Source: Nocardioides cavernae
GTDB taxonomy: Bacteria; Actinomycetota; Actinomycetes; Propionibacteriales; Nocardioidaceae
Reading direction: 5' to 3'
Length of the DNA stretch: 64,000 nt
Assembly: GCF_016907475.1 (NCBI RefSeq)
Contig: NZ_JAFBCA010000001.1
Span: forward strand, 3,906,001-3,970,000
The notes under the pieces are model-generated. The model did no database searches, had not been told where the DNA came from, and worked only from the letters and a program-made list of their open reading frames with translations. Made by a program: the position numbers and the translations under genes. Below are positions 8,042 to 20,092 of the stretch, one piece after another (the first letter of the stretch is position 1; every line of letters starts with the position of its first letter).

Positions 8042-8069
8042 CGAAACGTTTCGATCGAATCGATTCGAT
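8042..8069. promoter_or_regulatory. Two adjacent palindromic operators between the MFS and LacI genes
   Basis: A perfect 12-bp palindrome CGAAACGTTTCG (8042-8053), which has the central CG and A/T arms typical of LacI-family operators, is directly followed by a perfect 16-bp palindrome ATCGAATCGATTCGAT (8054-8069). They fill most of the 66-bp divergent gap. The second abuts the TATCGT hexamer of the regulator gene, so autoregulation is likely. Confidence 0.65.
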
Positions 8070-8071
8070 GC

Positions 8072-8077
8072 TATCGT
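8072..8077 (+). promoter_or_regulatory. -10 element for leaderless lacI-family gene
   Basis: TATCGT, then 7 bases, then the GTG at 8085. Confidence 0.5.
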
Positions 8078-8084
8078 CCGAGAC

Positions 8085-9065
8085 GTGTCCGGTCCAACCC
8101 GAACCCCCACCATGGCCGACGTGGCTGCCGCCGCGGGCGTGTCGCTCTCCACCGCCTCGCTCGCCTTCTCGGGCAACAAGCCGGTCTCCGGGGAGACGCG
8201 CGACCGGGTGCTGGCCGCTGCCGGCGCCCTGGGCTACGCCGGCCCCAACCCGCTGGCCCGCAACCTGCGCCGCGGTCGCAGTGGCGTGGTGGGCGTCGCC
8301 GTGGGTCGGCTCAGCACCGCTTTCCGCGACCCGGCAGCGCTGCCGATGCTCGATGCCGTCTCGGAGGTCCTCGACGCTGCGGGGCTCGGTCTGCTGCTGA
8401 TGCCGGACGGCGACGAGCACGCAGGACTCCCCCTCGACGCGGTCATCTACGACATCTGCGGGTGCGAGACCTGGGGCCCGTACGACGACCTGGTGGCCCG
8501 CGGCGTGCCGCTGGTCGTCGTCGAGGGCCCGGCGTGGACGGGGGCGACCTACGTCGACGTCGAGCACCGTCGCGGTGCTGCCGAGGTCGCCCGGCACCTC
8601 CACGACCTGGGACACCGCCGGGTCGCGACCCTCACCCTCGACCCCTCGCACCCCCAGCGCGAGCGCGAGGCCGGGCTGCGGGACGTCTACCCGGACGCGG
8701 AGGTGATCGGGCCGTGCGCGAGCGACCTCGAGGCTGCGCAGCTCGCGGTCGGCGCGTGGTGGGACCGGGGCGGCCAGGCGACGGCCGTGGTCTGCCAGAG
8801 CGACGTCCAGGCCGCGGGGGTGGTGCTCGAGGCGCGACGGCGCGGCATGGCAGTCCCCCACGACGTCAGCGTCGCCGGGTTCGACGGGGTCGCGACGCCG
8901 TGGCTCGACGTCGAGCTGACGACCGTCGTGCAGCCGCTGGCCGAGAAGGGACGGGCGACCGCGCGGGCCGTGCTCTCGCGCATCGCCGGCGAGGTCACCG
9001 AGGACGTGCTGCTGCCGGTCCGGATGCGGGTGGGCGGCTCGACGGGGACGGCGCCGACGGTGTGA
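8085..9065 (+). CDS. LacI-family transcriptional regulator
   Basis: A 326-residue repressor. The N-terminal helix-turn-helix reads MADVAAAAGVSLSTAS, with the hinge helix near residues 50-60, followed by a periplasmic-binding-protein-like effector domain ending in a VAGFDG segment typical of the family. It should bind the palindromes immediately upstream and control the divergent transporter and itself. The GTG at 8085 is 7 bases after TATCGT and has no Shine-Dalgarno, fitting a leaderless transcript; the internal ATG before ADVAAAAG is an alternative start. The effector is unknown. Confidence 0.88.
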   Translation: MSGPTRTPTMADVAAAAGVSLSTASLAFSGNKPVSGETRDRVLAAAGALGYAGPNPLARNLRRGRSGVVGVAVGRLSTAFRDPAALPMLDAVSEVLDAAGLGLLLMPDGDEHAGLPLDAVIYDICGCETWGPYDDLVARGVPLVVVEGPAWTGATYVDVEHRRGAAEVARHLHDLGHRRVATLTLDPSHPQREREAGLRDVYPDAEVIGPCASDLEAAQLAVGAWWDRGGQATAVVCQSDVQAAGVVLEARRRGMAVPHDVSVAGFDGVATPWLDVELTTVVQPLAEKGRATARAVLSRIAGEVTEDVLLPVRMRVGGSTGTAPTV

Positions 9066-9509
9066 CTAGCGGCGGTTCCAGTCGGTGCCGGGCGGACCGG
9101 ACTCCAGCCAGGACTGGAAGCCGGTGAGGGAGGCCTCGCTCATCGCGATCTCCAGCGGCTCGTGGTCGTAGTGGCAGGCCGCCACGACGTGGCCGTCGTA
9201 GAGCGACATCTCCTCCGCGCCCGCCGGCGCACGGCGACCGGCGTAGTCCAGAAGGTCACGGGCCCACACCCGCTTCGGACGCGGCGACAGCGAGAAGATC
9301 CGGAACCATTCCAGCGACTGGCCGGAGTAGCGGCCGATGCCCAGCAGCCAGCCGCGCCCCGGGTGCTCGGTGCGCGCACGGTAGCTCAGCTCGAACGTGC
9401 CGCCGTGACGCGCGAGGAGGCGGCGCCGGACGATGAGTGCGATGCCGTAGAGCAGGGCGAGGAGCAGGCAGAGCCCGACGATGTCGAGCGCCCATTCCCA
9501 GACCGGCAT
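9066..9509 (-). CDS. DUF2550 membrane-anchored protein downstream of the ATP synthase operon
   Basis: A 147-residue protein with one N-terminal membrane helix (about residues 8-27) and a cytoplasmic remainder. It matches the actinobacterial family found directly after atpC. Function is unknown. I take the ATG at 9509 because GGAGG lies 6 bases before it; a GTG 6 bases upstream would abut the GGAGG. A 15-bp perfect hairpin separates it from atpC, so it may be read mainly from its own promoter or by read-through. Its stop abuts the stop of the convergent LacI gene. Confidence 0.75.
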   Translation of the reverse strand: MPVWEWALDIVGLCLLLALLYGIALIVRRRLLARHGGTFELSYRARTEHPGRGWLLGIGRYSGQSLEWFRIFSLSPRPKRVWARDLLDYAGRRAPAGAEEMSLYDGHVVAACHYDHEPLEIAMSEASLTGFQSWLESGPPGTDWNRR

Positions 9510-9527
9510 CCACACCCTCCGAACGCA

Positions 9528-9561
9528 GTGAGCGCACGAACCTGACGGTTCGTGCGCTCAC
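9528..9561 (-). terminator. 15-bp perfect hairpin after atpC
   Basis: GTGAGCGCACGAACC (9528-9542), a 4-base loop and its exact complement (9547-9561). There is no U-tract on the minus strand. It probably ends or attenuates the ATP synthase transcript, and lies in the leader of the DUF2550 gene. Confidence 0.7.
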
Positions 9562-9586
9562 CCTAGCGGTCGGGTTTCGAGCCTCG

Positions 9587-9990
9587 TCAGGAGGCCCGCT
9601 CCACGGCGCGGATGCGTGCTTCGGCGCGACGCAGCTTCTCCTGCGCCTCGTCGTCGTTCTCGCCGGCCTGCTTGCAGCGCTCGAGCTCCTCGCGCGCCTT
9701 CTCCAGGTCGATCTCGTGCGACATCTCGGCCCGCTCGGCCAGGATCGAGACGCGGTTGTCGGCCACCGACAGGAAGCCGGCGTCGACAGCCGCGATCCAG
9801 GTCTCGCCCTCGGCGGTCTGCACGTCCACGACGCCCTCGATGATCGAGGACAGCAGCGGCGCGTGGTTGGGCAGGATGCCCACGTCGCCCTCGGTGGTGC
9901 GGGCGATGACCATGGTGGCCTGTCCCGACCAGACGAGCCGGTCGGCGGCGACCAGCTCGACCTGGAGGACCTTGTCGGTGGACTCGGCCA

Positions 9991-9991
<1 letters not shown>
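9587..9991 (-). CDS. atpC: ATP synthase F1 subunit epsilon
   Basis: A 134-residue subunit. The N-terminal beta-sandwich contains GDVGILPNHAPLL, and a C-terminal pair of helices carries the EKAREELERC and RRAEARIRAVER segments. It sits in the central rotor stalk of F1 and regulates ATP hydrolysis. The ATG at 9991 overlaps the stop of atpD in an ATGA junction. It is the last gene of the operon before the hairpin at 9528-9561. Confidence 0.93.
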
Positions 9992-12377
<2,386 letters not shown>

Positions 12378-12381
12378 TGCG

Positions 12382-14025
12382 TCAGCCCCGCTTCTGCTTG
12401 ACGATCTGCTCCTGCTCGACGTCCTCGTCCTCGAGGGCGACGTGCTCTTCCTTACCGGCCTTGATGCTCTGGCCGTCGGAAGTCTCGAACTGGTCGAGGA
12501 AGGAGTCGTAGGCCGAGGCGAGCTGGTCCTCGGTGGAGTCCTCGAACTTCAGGCTCTCGCGGATGCCGGCGAGGATGCCCTCGTGGCTGCGACGCAGGTA
12601 GTCGAGGAACTCGTTCTCGAAGCGCAGCACGTCGTCGGTCGGGACCTTGTCGAGGCGACCCGACGTGCCCGTCCACAGCGAGACCGTCATCTCCTCGACC
12701 GGGTACGGCGAGTACTGCGGCTGCTTGAGCAGCGCCATCAGGCGCTGGCCGCGGTCGAGCTGCTGGCGCGAGGCCGCGTCGAGGTCGGAGGCGAACATCG
12801 CGAACGCCTCCATGGCGCGGAACTGCGCCAGGTCGACCTTCAGCGAGCCGGTGACGGACTTCATGGCCTTCGTCATGGCCGAGCCACCCACGCGCGAGAC
12901 CGAGACGCCCACGTCGATCGCCGGGCGCTGGTTGGCCGCGAACAGGTCGGACTGCAGGAAGATCTGGCCGTCGGTGATGGAGATGACGTTGGTCGGGATG
13001 AACGCCGAGACGTCGTTGGCCTTGGTCTCGATGATCGGCAGACCGGTCATCGAGCCCTTGCCCATCTCGTCGGACAGCTTCGCGCACCGCTCGAGGAGCC
13101 GGCTGTGCAGGTAGAAGACGTCGCCGGGGTAGGCCTCGCGGCCCGGCGGGCGACGCAGCAGCAGCGACACGGCGCGGTAGGCCTCGGCCTGCTTGGTCAG
13201 GTCGTCGAACACGATCAGGACGTGCTTGCCCTCGTACATCCAGTGCTGGCCGATGGCCGAGCCGGTGTAGGGGGCGAGGTACTTGAAGCCCGCGGAGTCG
13301 GACGCGGGCGAGGCCACGATGGTGGTGTACTCGAGCGCGCCGGCCTCCTCGAGGGCGCCACGCACGGCGGCGATGGTCGAGCCCTTCTGACCGATCGCGA
13401 CGTAGATGCAGCGCACCTGCTTGTCCGGGTCACCGGACTCCCAGTTGGCCTTCTGGTTGATGATCGTGTCGATGGCGATCGTGGTCTTGCCGGTCGAGCG
13501 GTCACCGATGATCAGCTGACGCTGACCGCGGCCGATGGGCGTCAGGGCGTCGATCGCCTTGATGCCGGTCGCGAGGGGCTCGTGCACCGACTTGCGCACC
13601 ATGACGCCCGGAGCCTGCAGCTCCAGCGCGCGACGGCTCTCGAGCGGGGTGATCTCGCCCAGACCGTCGATCGCGGTGCCGAGCGGGTCGACCACGCGGC
13701 CGAGGTAGCCGTCGCCGACGGGGACCGAGAGGATCTCGCCCGTGCGACGCACGACCTGGCCCTCCTCGATCTTGTCGAAGTCACCCAGGACCACGACACC
13801 GACCTCGCGGGTGTCGAGGTTCAGCGCGATGCCGAGCGTGCCGTCCTCGAACTCGAGCAGCTCGTTGGCCATCACGGAGGGCAGGCCGCTGACACGGGCG
13901 ATGCCGTCCGCGGCCTCGGCCACGGTGCCGACCTCTTCCTTGCTGGCCGACTCGGGCTTGTAGTCCGACACGAAGCGCTGAAGAGCGTCGCGGATCTCGT
14001 CCGGACGGATGGACAGCTCCGTCAT
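12382..14025 (-). CDS. atpA: ATP synthase F1 subunit alpha
   Basis: A 547-residue non-catalytic nucleotide-binding subunit. The P-loop reads GDRSTGKTT, and the alpha-specific [14 protein letters not shown] and the arginine-finger region [13 protein letters not shown] are present. The C-terminal acidic and basic tail (about the last 35 residues) is longer than in E. coli, as in other actinobacteria. The start at 14025 lies 56 bp after the atpH stop. It pairs with atpD to form F1. Confidence 0.97.
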   Translation of the reverse strand: MTELSIRPDEIRDALQRFVSDYKPESASKEEVGTVAEAADGIARVSGLPSVMANELLEFEDGTLGIALNLDTREVGVVVLGDFDKIEEGQVVRRTGEILSVPVGDGYLGRVVDPLGTAIDGLGEITPLESRRALELQAPGVMVRKSVHEPLATGIKAIDALTPIGRGQRQLIIGDRSTGKTTIAIDTIINQKANWESGDPDKQVRCIYVAIGQKGSTIAAVRGALEEAGALEYTTIVASPASDSAGFKYLAPYTGSAIGQHWMYEGKHVLIVFDDLTKQAEAYRAVSLLLRRPPGREAYPGDVFYLHSRLLERCAKLSDEMGKGSMTGLPIIETKANDVSAFIPTNVISITDGQIFLQSDLFAANQRPAIDVGVSVSRVGGSAMTKAMKSVTGSLKVDLAQFRAMEAFAMFASDLDAASRQQLDRGQRLMALLKQPQYSPYPVEEMTVSLWTGTSGRLDKVPTDDVLRFENEFLDYLRRSHEGILAGIRESLKFEDSTEDQLASAYDSFLDQFETSDGQSIKAGKEEHVALEDEDVEQEQIVKQKRG

Positions 14026-14081
14026 TTCATCTCACCTGTTCTCTGGGTCTGCTCGAAAAGTTCTTGGATGTCGGTCACGGG

Positions 14082-14875
14082 TCAGCCGGCGAGCTTGCGC
14101 CCGGCCTCGTCGAGGCGGGTGGAGACGGTGCCGTCGATGACGTCGTCGCCGATCTCCACACGGATGCCACCGATGACGTCGGGGTCCACGATGACGTTGA
14201 GGTGCACCTCGCGACCATAGGTGCGTGCGAGGGCCGCGGCCAGCCGGTCACGCTCGGCCTGGGCGAGCGGCTGCGCGACGCGCACCGTCGCCACGCCCTG
14301 CCCACGGACCTCGGCGGCCACCTTCTGGTAGCTGGCGAGGGCCACCGTGACCGTCCGGTGGCTGCCCGAGAGCGACTGCTGCACGAGCGCGATGGTCGCG
14401 GGAAGGACCTTGTCGCCCAGCAGGCCGCTGATCAGGCTCGACTTGTCGTCGCGGCTGCGAGCGGGGTCGGAGAGCGCGTCGCGCAGCTCCGGGTTTGCCT
14501 GCACGAGCCGACCCACCGCGAAGATCTCGTCCTCGAGGCGGGCGACGTCGCTGCCGGTCGAGCGAACCGCTGCCACGACGCCCAGCTGCTCCAGGGCGTC
14601 GGGCAGGTCGCGCCCGGCGCTCCAGCGCTGGGAGACCGCCACGCTCACCACGTCGAGGGCCTCGGTCGAGACCTTCCCCGTGAGGACGCCGCGGAGCAGC
14701 TCCGCCTTGGCCTCGCCGGGGACCGACGCGTCCGTGGCGACGCGCCGCAGGCCCGGCTCGGAGCGGACCAGGTCCGAGACTCCGAACAGGTCCTGAGCCA
14801 CCTTGCCGAGGTCGCCGGAGCCCGGGAGGGCCTCGGCGGCTGCGGCGTAGGCGTCGGCAGACGCTCCTCGCATCA

Positions 14876-14876
<1 letters not shown>
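14082..14876 (-). CDS. atpH: ATP synthase subunit delta
   Basis: A 264-residue peripheral-stalk subunit, longer than the roughly 180 residues of E. coli but usual for actinobacteria. The C-terminal region with IVDPDVIGGIRVEIGDDVIDGT is the delta/OSCP signature. It joins the b subunits to the top of F1. The start forms an ATGA overlap with the atpF stop; a second ATG directly follows. Confidence 0.93.
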
Positions 14877-15454
<578 letters not shown>

Positions 15455-15476
15455 CTAGAGCTGGGTGCGGCGGACG

Positions 15477-15686
15477 TCAGAGAGGCAGGACGAACGCGAG
15501 CGCGACGGTGATGATGAAGAGCGCCTCGGCGAGAACGAAGCCAAGGATGGCGATCGACTGCAGACGGCTCTGGGCCTCGGGCTGGCGGGCGACACCGGAG
15601 ATGAACGCGGCGAAGATCAGGCCGATGCCTACGCCGGGACCGATGGCGGACAGGCCGAGACCGACCAGGTTGATGGAGCCTTCCAC
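15477..15686 (-). CDS. atpE: ATP synthase Fo subunit c
   Basis: A 69-residue proteolipid of two membrane helices joined by the polar loop ARQPEA. The ion-binding carboxylate is the glutamate in GFVLAEALF in helix 2. The sequence lacks the extra sodium-binding polar residues as far as I can judge, so proton coupling is assumed. It forms the rotor ring. It lies between atpB and atpF. Confidence 0.96.
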   Translation of the reverse strand: MEGSINLVGLGLSAIGPGVGIGLIFAAFISGVARQPEAQSRLQSIAILGFVLAEALFIITVALAFVLPL

Positions 15687-15754
15687 GGCTTTTCCTTTCG
15701 TCGGCGACGCGTCTCTCGCGCCGCTGTTTGGCGAAACTTGTGGGGTGGTGCGGA

Positions 15755-16543
15755 TCAGTGCTCGTCGGCGAGCGCTTCACCGATGTACATGGAGGTCAGG
15801 AGGGTGAAGACGTAGGCCTGGAGGAACATCACCAGCATCTCGAGGAAGCTGACGCCGATGCCGAGGCCGAAGGACAGCACGCCGACGGCGCCGTAGAGGA
15901 GGTTGCCGCTGGAGAGCAGCGCCCATCCACCCGTGGCGAACAGGATCAGCAGCAGGTGGCCGGCGAACATGTTGCCGAAGAGACGGAGCGTCAGCGTGAC
16001 GGGTCGGATGATGATGTTGGAGAAGAACTCCAGCGGCACCAGCAGCAGCAGGATCGGGCCCTTGACGCCGCTGGGCATCGTCGCGTGCTTGAGGTAGCCG
16101 AGCGGACCGTGCTTCCAGATCCCGGCGCCGACGTAGACCAGCCACGTGAGGAGCGCCAGCGGCACGATGAAGCCGATGCGCGAGAAGCTCGGGAACTGCA
16201 GGAACGGGACCAGGCCGTAGTAGTTGTTCACCAGGATGAAGGTGAACAGCGTGAACAGGTAGGGCACGAACTTCATGTAGTGCTCGGACCCGATGTTGTC
16301 GCGGGCCACGTTGTTGCGCACGAAGCCGTAGACCATCTCGCCGGCGAACTGGAGCCGGTTCGGCACCAGGGAGGCGCTGCGCGAGGCGAAGTAGAAGAAG
16401 CCGAAGATCAGCACCGCCGACAGGACGAGCAGCACCATCGGCTTGGTGACGTCACCGAAGATCGGCGGCAGCTCGAAGCTTCCGGGACCCGGGGGGTGGA
16501 AGCCCGAACCGCCCTCTGCCGCCACAGGCTGGGTGATGCTCAC
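15755..16543 (-). CDS. atpB: ATP synthase Fo subunit a
   Basis: A 262-residue membrane protein with five or six helices. The essential arginine is in [16 protein letters not shown], next to the ring of c subunits. It provides the two proton half-channels. I take the GTG at 16543, which forms a GTGA overlap with the stop of the preceding AtpZ-like gene and gives the usual length; longer in-frame extensions run into that gene. Confidence 0.94.
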   Translation of the reverse strand: MSITQPVAAEGGSGFHPPGPGSFELPPIFGDVTKPMVLLVLSAVLIFGFFYFASRSASLVPNRLQFAGEMVYGFVRNNVARDNIGSEHYMKFVPYLFTLFTFILVNNYYGLVPFLQFPSFSRIGFIVPLALLTWLVYVGAGIWKHGPLGYLKHATMPSGVKGPILLLLVPLEFFSNIIIRPVTLTLRLFGNMFAGHLLLILFATGGWALLSSGNLLYGAVGVLSFGLGIGVSFLEMLVMFLQAYVFTLLTSMYIGEALADEH

Positions 16544-16839
16544 TCCGACTCCTCGCTGCTCGTCTTGTCGCTCGTCTTGGTGCTGGCGTGCGTCTCCTCC
16601 GCGGCGGTCTGCCGCTTGAGCTGCACGATCATCATGTACGTGCCAAGTGCGCCGCCGAGCAGGACCCCCGCCGCCACCAGGAAGCGGGTGCCCAGCCACT
16701 GGTCCAGGAGCCAACCGACCGCTCCGTAGAACAGCACCCCGGCCACGAGGTAGCTGGGAGCACTGCTGCGTGACGGTTGGGAGGAAGTGGCACCGGACTC
16801 GGCCATTGCGCTGCGGACATTATCAGTCGCGGTGGTCAT
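16540..16839 (-). CDS. AtpZ/AtpI-like small membrane protein
   Basis: A 99-residue protein with two membrane helices (about residues 30-50 and 54-74) and a charged C-terminal tail. The pattern GWLLDQWLGT followed by a glycine-rich second helix fits the AtpZ/AtpI group encoded ahead of atpB, thought to help assembly of the c ring or magnesium supply. It overlaps the genes on both sides by 4 bp. An ATG at 16806 is a possible later start. Confidence 0.75.
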   Translation of the reverse strand: MTTATDNVRSAMAESGATSSQPSRSSAPSYLVAGVLFYGAVGWLLDQWLGTRFLVAAGVLLGGALGTYMMIVQLKRQTAAEETHASTKTSDKTSSEESE

Positions 16840-17294
16840 GACTCACCCCCGGGCGGGAGGTCGAAGTAGGGCGCCCGCTCCCGCGCGGTGAGGACGAGGT
16901 GCGCAGCCGTCCACACGAGCGTGGAGAGGACCATCGCAGCGGCAAGCCAGCCGCGCGCCTGGTCGCTCGAGAAGACGTCGCCCCGGGTGATGGCGAGGAA
17001 GACCAGCAGCACGATCGCGAGCTGGGTCGCGTAGGTGACCATCGCGACGAGGAGGGACGCCGTCGGCATCGCGCTCGCGACGACGTGGAGGGACAGCGTG
17101 CCGAAGGACACCACCAGGAGCACCAGGCCGGCGCCGACGGCGGCGGCAGCGGCCGCCTCTCCCCCGTGCACCACGGCGGCGACAACCACCAGGACAACCC
17201 CCGCGAGCGCCGTCAGGGCGGCTGCTCGAGCGACGACCCGGACGCCCGGCACGAGGCTGCTGCGGCGGGTGCTCGCGCGGCTCTCGGTCGTCAT
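16836..17294 (-). CDS. AtpI-like four-helix membrane protein, first gene of the atp operon
   Basis: About 152 residues from the ATG at 17294, with four membrane helices. It occupies the place of the conserved membrane protein ahead of atpB in mycobacteria and is probably an AtpI-type assembly factor; similarity is weak. A GTG at 17351 would extend it by 19 codons, but that start lies inside the CRP-like site, so I prefer the internal ATG. Together with the next gene it gives two AtpI-like proteins in one operon. Confidence 0.65.
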   Translation of the reverse strand: MTTESRASTRRSSLVPGVRVVARAAALTALAGVVLVVVAAVVHGGEAAAAAAVGAGLVLLVVSFGTLSLHVVASAMPTASLLVAMVTYATQLAIVLLVFLAITRGDVFSSDQARGWLAAAMVLSTLVWTAAHLVLTARERAPYFDLPPGGES

Positions 17295-17336
17295 GTCGGC
17301 GGCCTGTCTGGTCTCTACGGTCGGTGCTTCCCTGCT

Positions 17337-17352
17337 CGTGAAAACTATCACA
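17337..17352. promoter_or_regulatory. CRP/GlxR-like site upstream of the ATP synthase operon
   Basis: CGTGAAAACTATCACA, matching TGTGA-N6-TCACA at 9 of 10 fixed positions. It lies between wecA and the first atp gene. A weak TAGAGA hexamer at 17317-17312 (minus) would place the site centre near -40, the class II activator position. The site is seen in the sequence; regulation by a CRP-family protein is inferred. Confidence 0.5.
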
Positions 17353-17372
17353 AAGTCACTGGGGCGCTGAAA

Positions 17373-18578
17373 TCAGGGGCCGGGGACGGCGTCGTCCGTG
17401 CGCTCCTCGGCATGCCCCTCGACACGCCCCTCGACACTGGCGTTCTCGGGCAGCCCGGTGTCGCCGAGGCCGGTCTTGCGCGGGCGGTGCAGCTTCGGCA
17501 GCACGAAGGTCAGGGCCACCGTCAGGACGATCATCGAGCCGAGGCTCCACCAGACCAGCGGGTCGTCGAACAGGCTCACCAGCACCGCGCCGGTGGCGAT
17601 CGTGAAGGCCCACATCCACATGATCAGCACCGCGCGCCGCTGCGAGTGGCCGATCTCGAGGAGGCGGTGGTGCAGGTGCTGCTTGTCGGCGCTCATCGGC
17701 GAGCGACCGGCACGCGTGCGTCGTACGACGGCCAGGACCAGGTCCACGATCGGCACCATCAGCAGCGAGATCGGCAGCAGCACCGGCAGCACGGTCACGA
17801 ACAGGCTGTTGCCGGTCGTCTCCGGCATGCCGACGAACTGCCCGGTCAGGGTCAGCGCGCTCGCCGACAGCACGAGCCCGATCAGCATCGACCCCGAGTC
17901 GCCCATGAAGAGTCGGGCGGGATGGAAGTTGTGCGGCAGGAAGCCCGCGCACGCCCCCGCGAGGGCGGCGCTCAGCAGGGCGCCGGTCGTGGCCAGGGTG
18001 AGGTTGGCCTGCGCGGAGGCGAAGTAGCAGTAGAGGAAGAACGCCGCGGCACCGATGCCCACCACGCCGGCGGCCAGCCCGTCGAGGCCGTCGACGAAGT
18101 TGACGGCGTTCATGGTGCCGATGACCACGAGGAGGGTGAGCACGGCGCCCTGCACGTCGTCGAGGGAGAACTGCGTGCCGTCGGCGCCCGGGAAGTAGTA
18201 GAACCGCACGCCCTGCGTGACCAGCAGGCCGGCGGCGAGCACCTGGCCGCCGAGCTTGGTCAGCGCGTCGAGCTCGAAGATGTCGTCGATGACCCCGACG
18301 GCGCAGACGAGGGCTCCTGCCAGGAGCACCGCCCCGGCGTCGGGGAAGACGAACTCCTCGCTGGTGGACAGGAACGGCAGGTGGCGGGCGACGAGGTAGG
18401 CCGCGTAGAGCCCCCCGAGCATGGCCAGCCCGCCCAGGTAGGGGATCGGCTCGGCGTGGACGTCGCGGTCGCGGACCGCGGCGACGGCCCCCGTGCGCAG
18501 CGCGATCTCCCGCGCGACGACCGTGAGCAGGTAGGTCACCGACAGGGCGACCAGGAAGACGAGGAGGTACTCCCGCAT
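17373..18578 (-). CDS. wecA: Undecaprenyl-phosphate GlcNAc-1-phosphate transferase family (WecA/MraY superfamily)
   Basis: A 401-residue polytopic membrane enzyme with about 11 helices. The catalytic aspartates are in VGVIDDIFELD and NFVDGLDGLA, and the cytoplasmic loop has DKQHLHHRLLE, the HxHH motif that separates WecA/Rfe-type enzymes from MraY. It moves a sugar-1-phosphate from a UDP-sugar to the lipid carrier, starting arabinogalactan-like or teichoic-type polymers. It lies 5 bp after tsaC and just before the atp operon, the same place as rfe in mycobacteria. The C-terminal 30 residues are charged and variable. Confidence 0.88.
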   Translation of the reverse strand: MREYLLVFLVALSVTYLLTVVAREIALRTGAVAAVRDRDVHAEPIPYLGGLAMLGGLYAAYLVARHLPFLSTSEEFVFPDAGAVLLAGALVCAVGVIDDIFELDALTKLGGQVLAAGLLVTQGVRFYYFPGADGTQFSLDDVQGAVLTLLVVIGTMNAVNFVDGLDGLAAGVVGIGAAAFFLYCYFASAQANLTLATTGALLSAALAGACAGFLPHNFHPARLFMGDSGSMLIGLVLSASALTLTGQFVGMPETTGNSLFVTVLPVLLPISLLMVPIVDLVLAVVRRTRAGRSPMSADKQHLHHRLLEIGHSQRRAVLIMWMWAFTIATGAVLVSLFDDPLVWWSLGSMIVLTVALTFVLPKLHRPRKTGLGDTGLPENASVEGRVEGHAEERTDDAVPGP

Positions 18579-18583
18579 CCGGC

Positions 18584-19249
18584 CTAGCCCTGGTCTTCGA
18601 GCACGACCCCGTGCTCCTCGATCGCCGCGTTGAGCCGCTCCAGCGACAACGCGCCGAGACGCAGCACCCGGCCCTCGGGCACGGTGACGTCGATGATCGT
18701 GGAGGCCTCGCCGCCCGGGGACGCGCCGGCGTCCACGATCACCGCGACGACGTCGCCGAGCATCTCCTCGGCCTGGTCGGCGTCGGTGGCGGCGGGGCGG
18801 CCGGTGAGGTTGGCCGAGCTCACGGCCAGCGGACCGGTGCGCTCGAGGACGGCGAGGGCGACCTCGTCGTCGGGCATCCGCACCGCGACCGTGCCGCGGG
18901 TCTCCCCGAGGTCCCACACGAGTGAGCCCTGCTGCCGGCAGACGAGCGTGAGCGGGCCGGGCCAGAACTCCTCGACCAGCGTGCGCGCCCACGGCGGCAC
19001 GGTCTCGGCGAGCGCGTCGAGGGTGGTCGCGGCGGACACGAGCACCGGCGGCGGCATCTCGCGGCCCCGACCCTTGGCCTGCAGGAGGCGTCGTACGGCC
19101 TCGTGGGAGAACGCGTCGGCGGCGATGCCGTAGACGGTGTCGGTGGGGATGACCACCAGGTCTCCGCGTCGTACGGCACCGGCGGCGGCGGTCACCGCCG
19201 CCTCCCGCTCCTCCTCGGTCGAGGTCGCAAGCCTGTCCACGCCGCTCAT
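18584..19249 (-). CDS. tsaC: L-threonylcarbamoyladenylate synthase
   Basis: A 221-residue Sua5/YciO/YrdC-fold protein. Key segments are VIPTDTVYGIAADA, the KGRGRE substrate loop and the SSANLTGRPA segment. It makes threonylcarbamoyl-AMP from threonine, bicarbonate and ATP for the t6A37 modification of ANN-decoding tRNAs. It lacks the C-terminal Sua5 domain. The ATG at 19249 overlaps the prmC stop. Its place between prmC and wecA is conserved in actinobacteria. Confidence 0.9.
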   Translation of the reverse strand: MSGVDRLATSTEEEREAAVTAAAGAVRRGDLVVIPTDTVYGIAADAFSHEAVRRLLQAKGRGREMPPPVLVSAATTLDALAETVPPWARTLVEEFWPGPLTLVCRQQGSLVWDLGETRGTVAVRMPDDEVALAVLERTGPLAVSSANLTGRPAATDADQAEEMLGDVVAVIVDAGASPGGEASTIIDVTVPEGRVLRLGALSLERLNAAIEEHGVVLEDQG

Positions 19250-20091
19250 CGTGCCAGTCGCGCGGTCACGTAGCGCGGTCGACCCGCGAGGTCGAGGTGG
19301 TCGCGCACGTCGAGCCAGCGCCCGGTCGCCGCGAAGACGGCCGGCGCCGAGGCACCCTGGACGTCGGCGTGCTCGGCCCCCACCACTCCCCCGGGCCGGA
19401 GGAGGGCGGCCGCCCGGCGCTCGAGGAGCCGCATGGCGTCGAGCCCGTCCTGCCCCGAGAAGAGCGCGAGGTGGGGGTCGTGGTCGCGTGCCTCGACGGC
19501 GACGGACTCCCAGGCCTCCAGCGGGACGTAGGGCGGGTTGCACACCACGACGTCGACGGTGCCGGCGAGGTCGTCGAACGCCTCGAAGGCGTCGCCGAGC
19601 CGCAGGTCGACGCCGGGGAACGAGGCAAGGTTGGTCTCGGCGTAGCGGAACGCGTCGGGGCTCATCTCGACGGCGTGCACGTCGGCGTGCGGAAGCTCGT
19701 CCTTGACGGCGGCGGCGATCGCGCCCGACCCGGTGCACAGGTCGACCACCACCGGCGCCCCCTCGAGGGACTGCGCCTGCTCGATCGCCCAGCCGGCGAG
19801 CAGCTCGGTCTCGGGGCGCGGCACGAAGACCCCGGGCCCGACCGCCAGCTCGACGTGGCGGAACGCCGCGGTGCCGGTGAGGTGCTGAAGCGGCTCGCGG
19901 GCCGCGCGGCGCGTCAGCAGGGCGTCGTACCGCTCCTGCTCCCCCGCCCCGAGGTCGTCGACCAGCGGCAGCCGGCCGAGCGGCACGTCGAGCACGTGGG
20001 CGAGGAGGAGGTCGGCGTCACGCTCGGGCGACGCAACGCCGGCGTCACGGAGCCGGGCGGCCGCCTCGCGACGAGCCTGGCTGGGCCGCAC
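19246..20091 (-). CDS. prmC: Peptide chain release factor N5-glutamine methyltransferase
   Basis: A 281-residue methyltransferase of the HemK/PrmC family. An N-terminal helical domain binds release factor and a Rossmann domain carries DLCTGSGAIA (SAM binding) and the catalytic NPPY in VVVCNPPYVP. It methylates the glutamine of the GGQ motif in release factors. The GTG at 20091 begins 1 base after the stop of prfA, its substrate gene. Length is normal. Confidence 0.92.
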   Translation of the reverse strand: MRPSQARREAAARLRDAGVASPERDADLLLAHVLDVPLGRLPLVDDLGAGEQERYDALLTRRAAREPLQHLTGTAAFRHVELAVGPGVFVPRPETELLAGWAIEQAQSLEGAPVVVDLCTGSGAIAAAVKDELPHADVHAVEMSPDAFRYAETNLASFPGVDLRLGDAFEAFDDLAGTVDVVVCNPPYVPLEAWESVAVEARDHDPHLALFSGQDGLDAMRLLERRAAALLRPGGVVGAEHADVQGASAPAVFAATGRWLDVRDHLDLAGRPRYVTARLAR

Positions 20092-20092
20092 C

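Noticed and set aside
13470..13520. AtpA P-loop reading GDRSTGKT rather than GDRQTGKT
   Set aside because: The lysine and threonine are intact; the Q-to-S change is in a tolerant position of the non-catalytic subunit.
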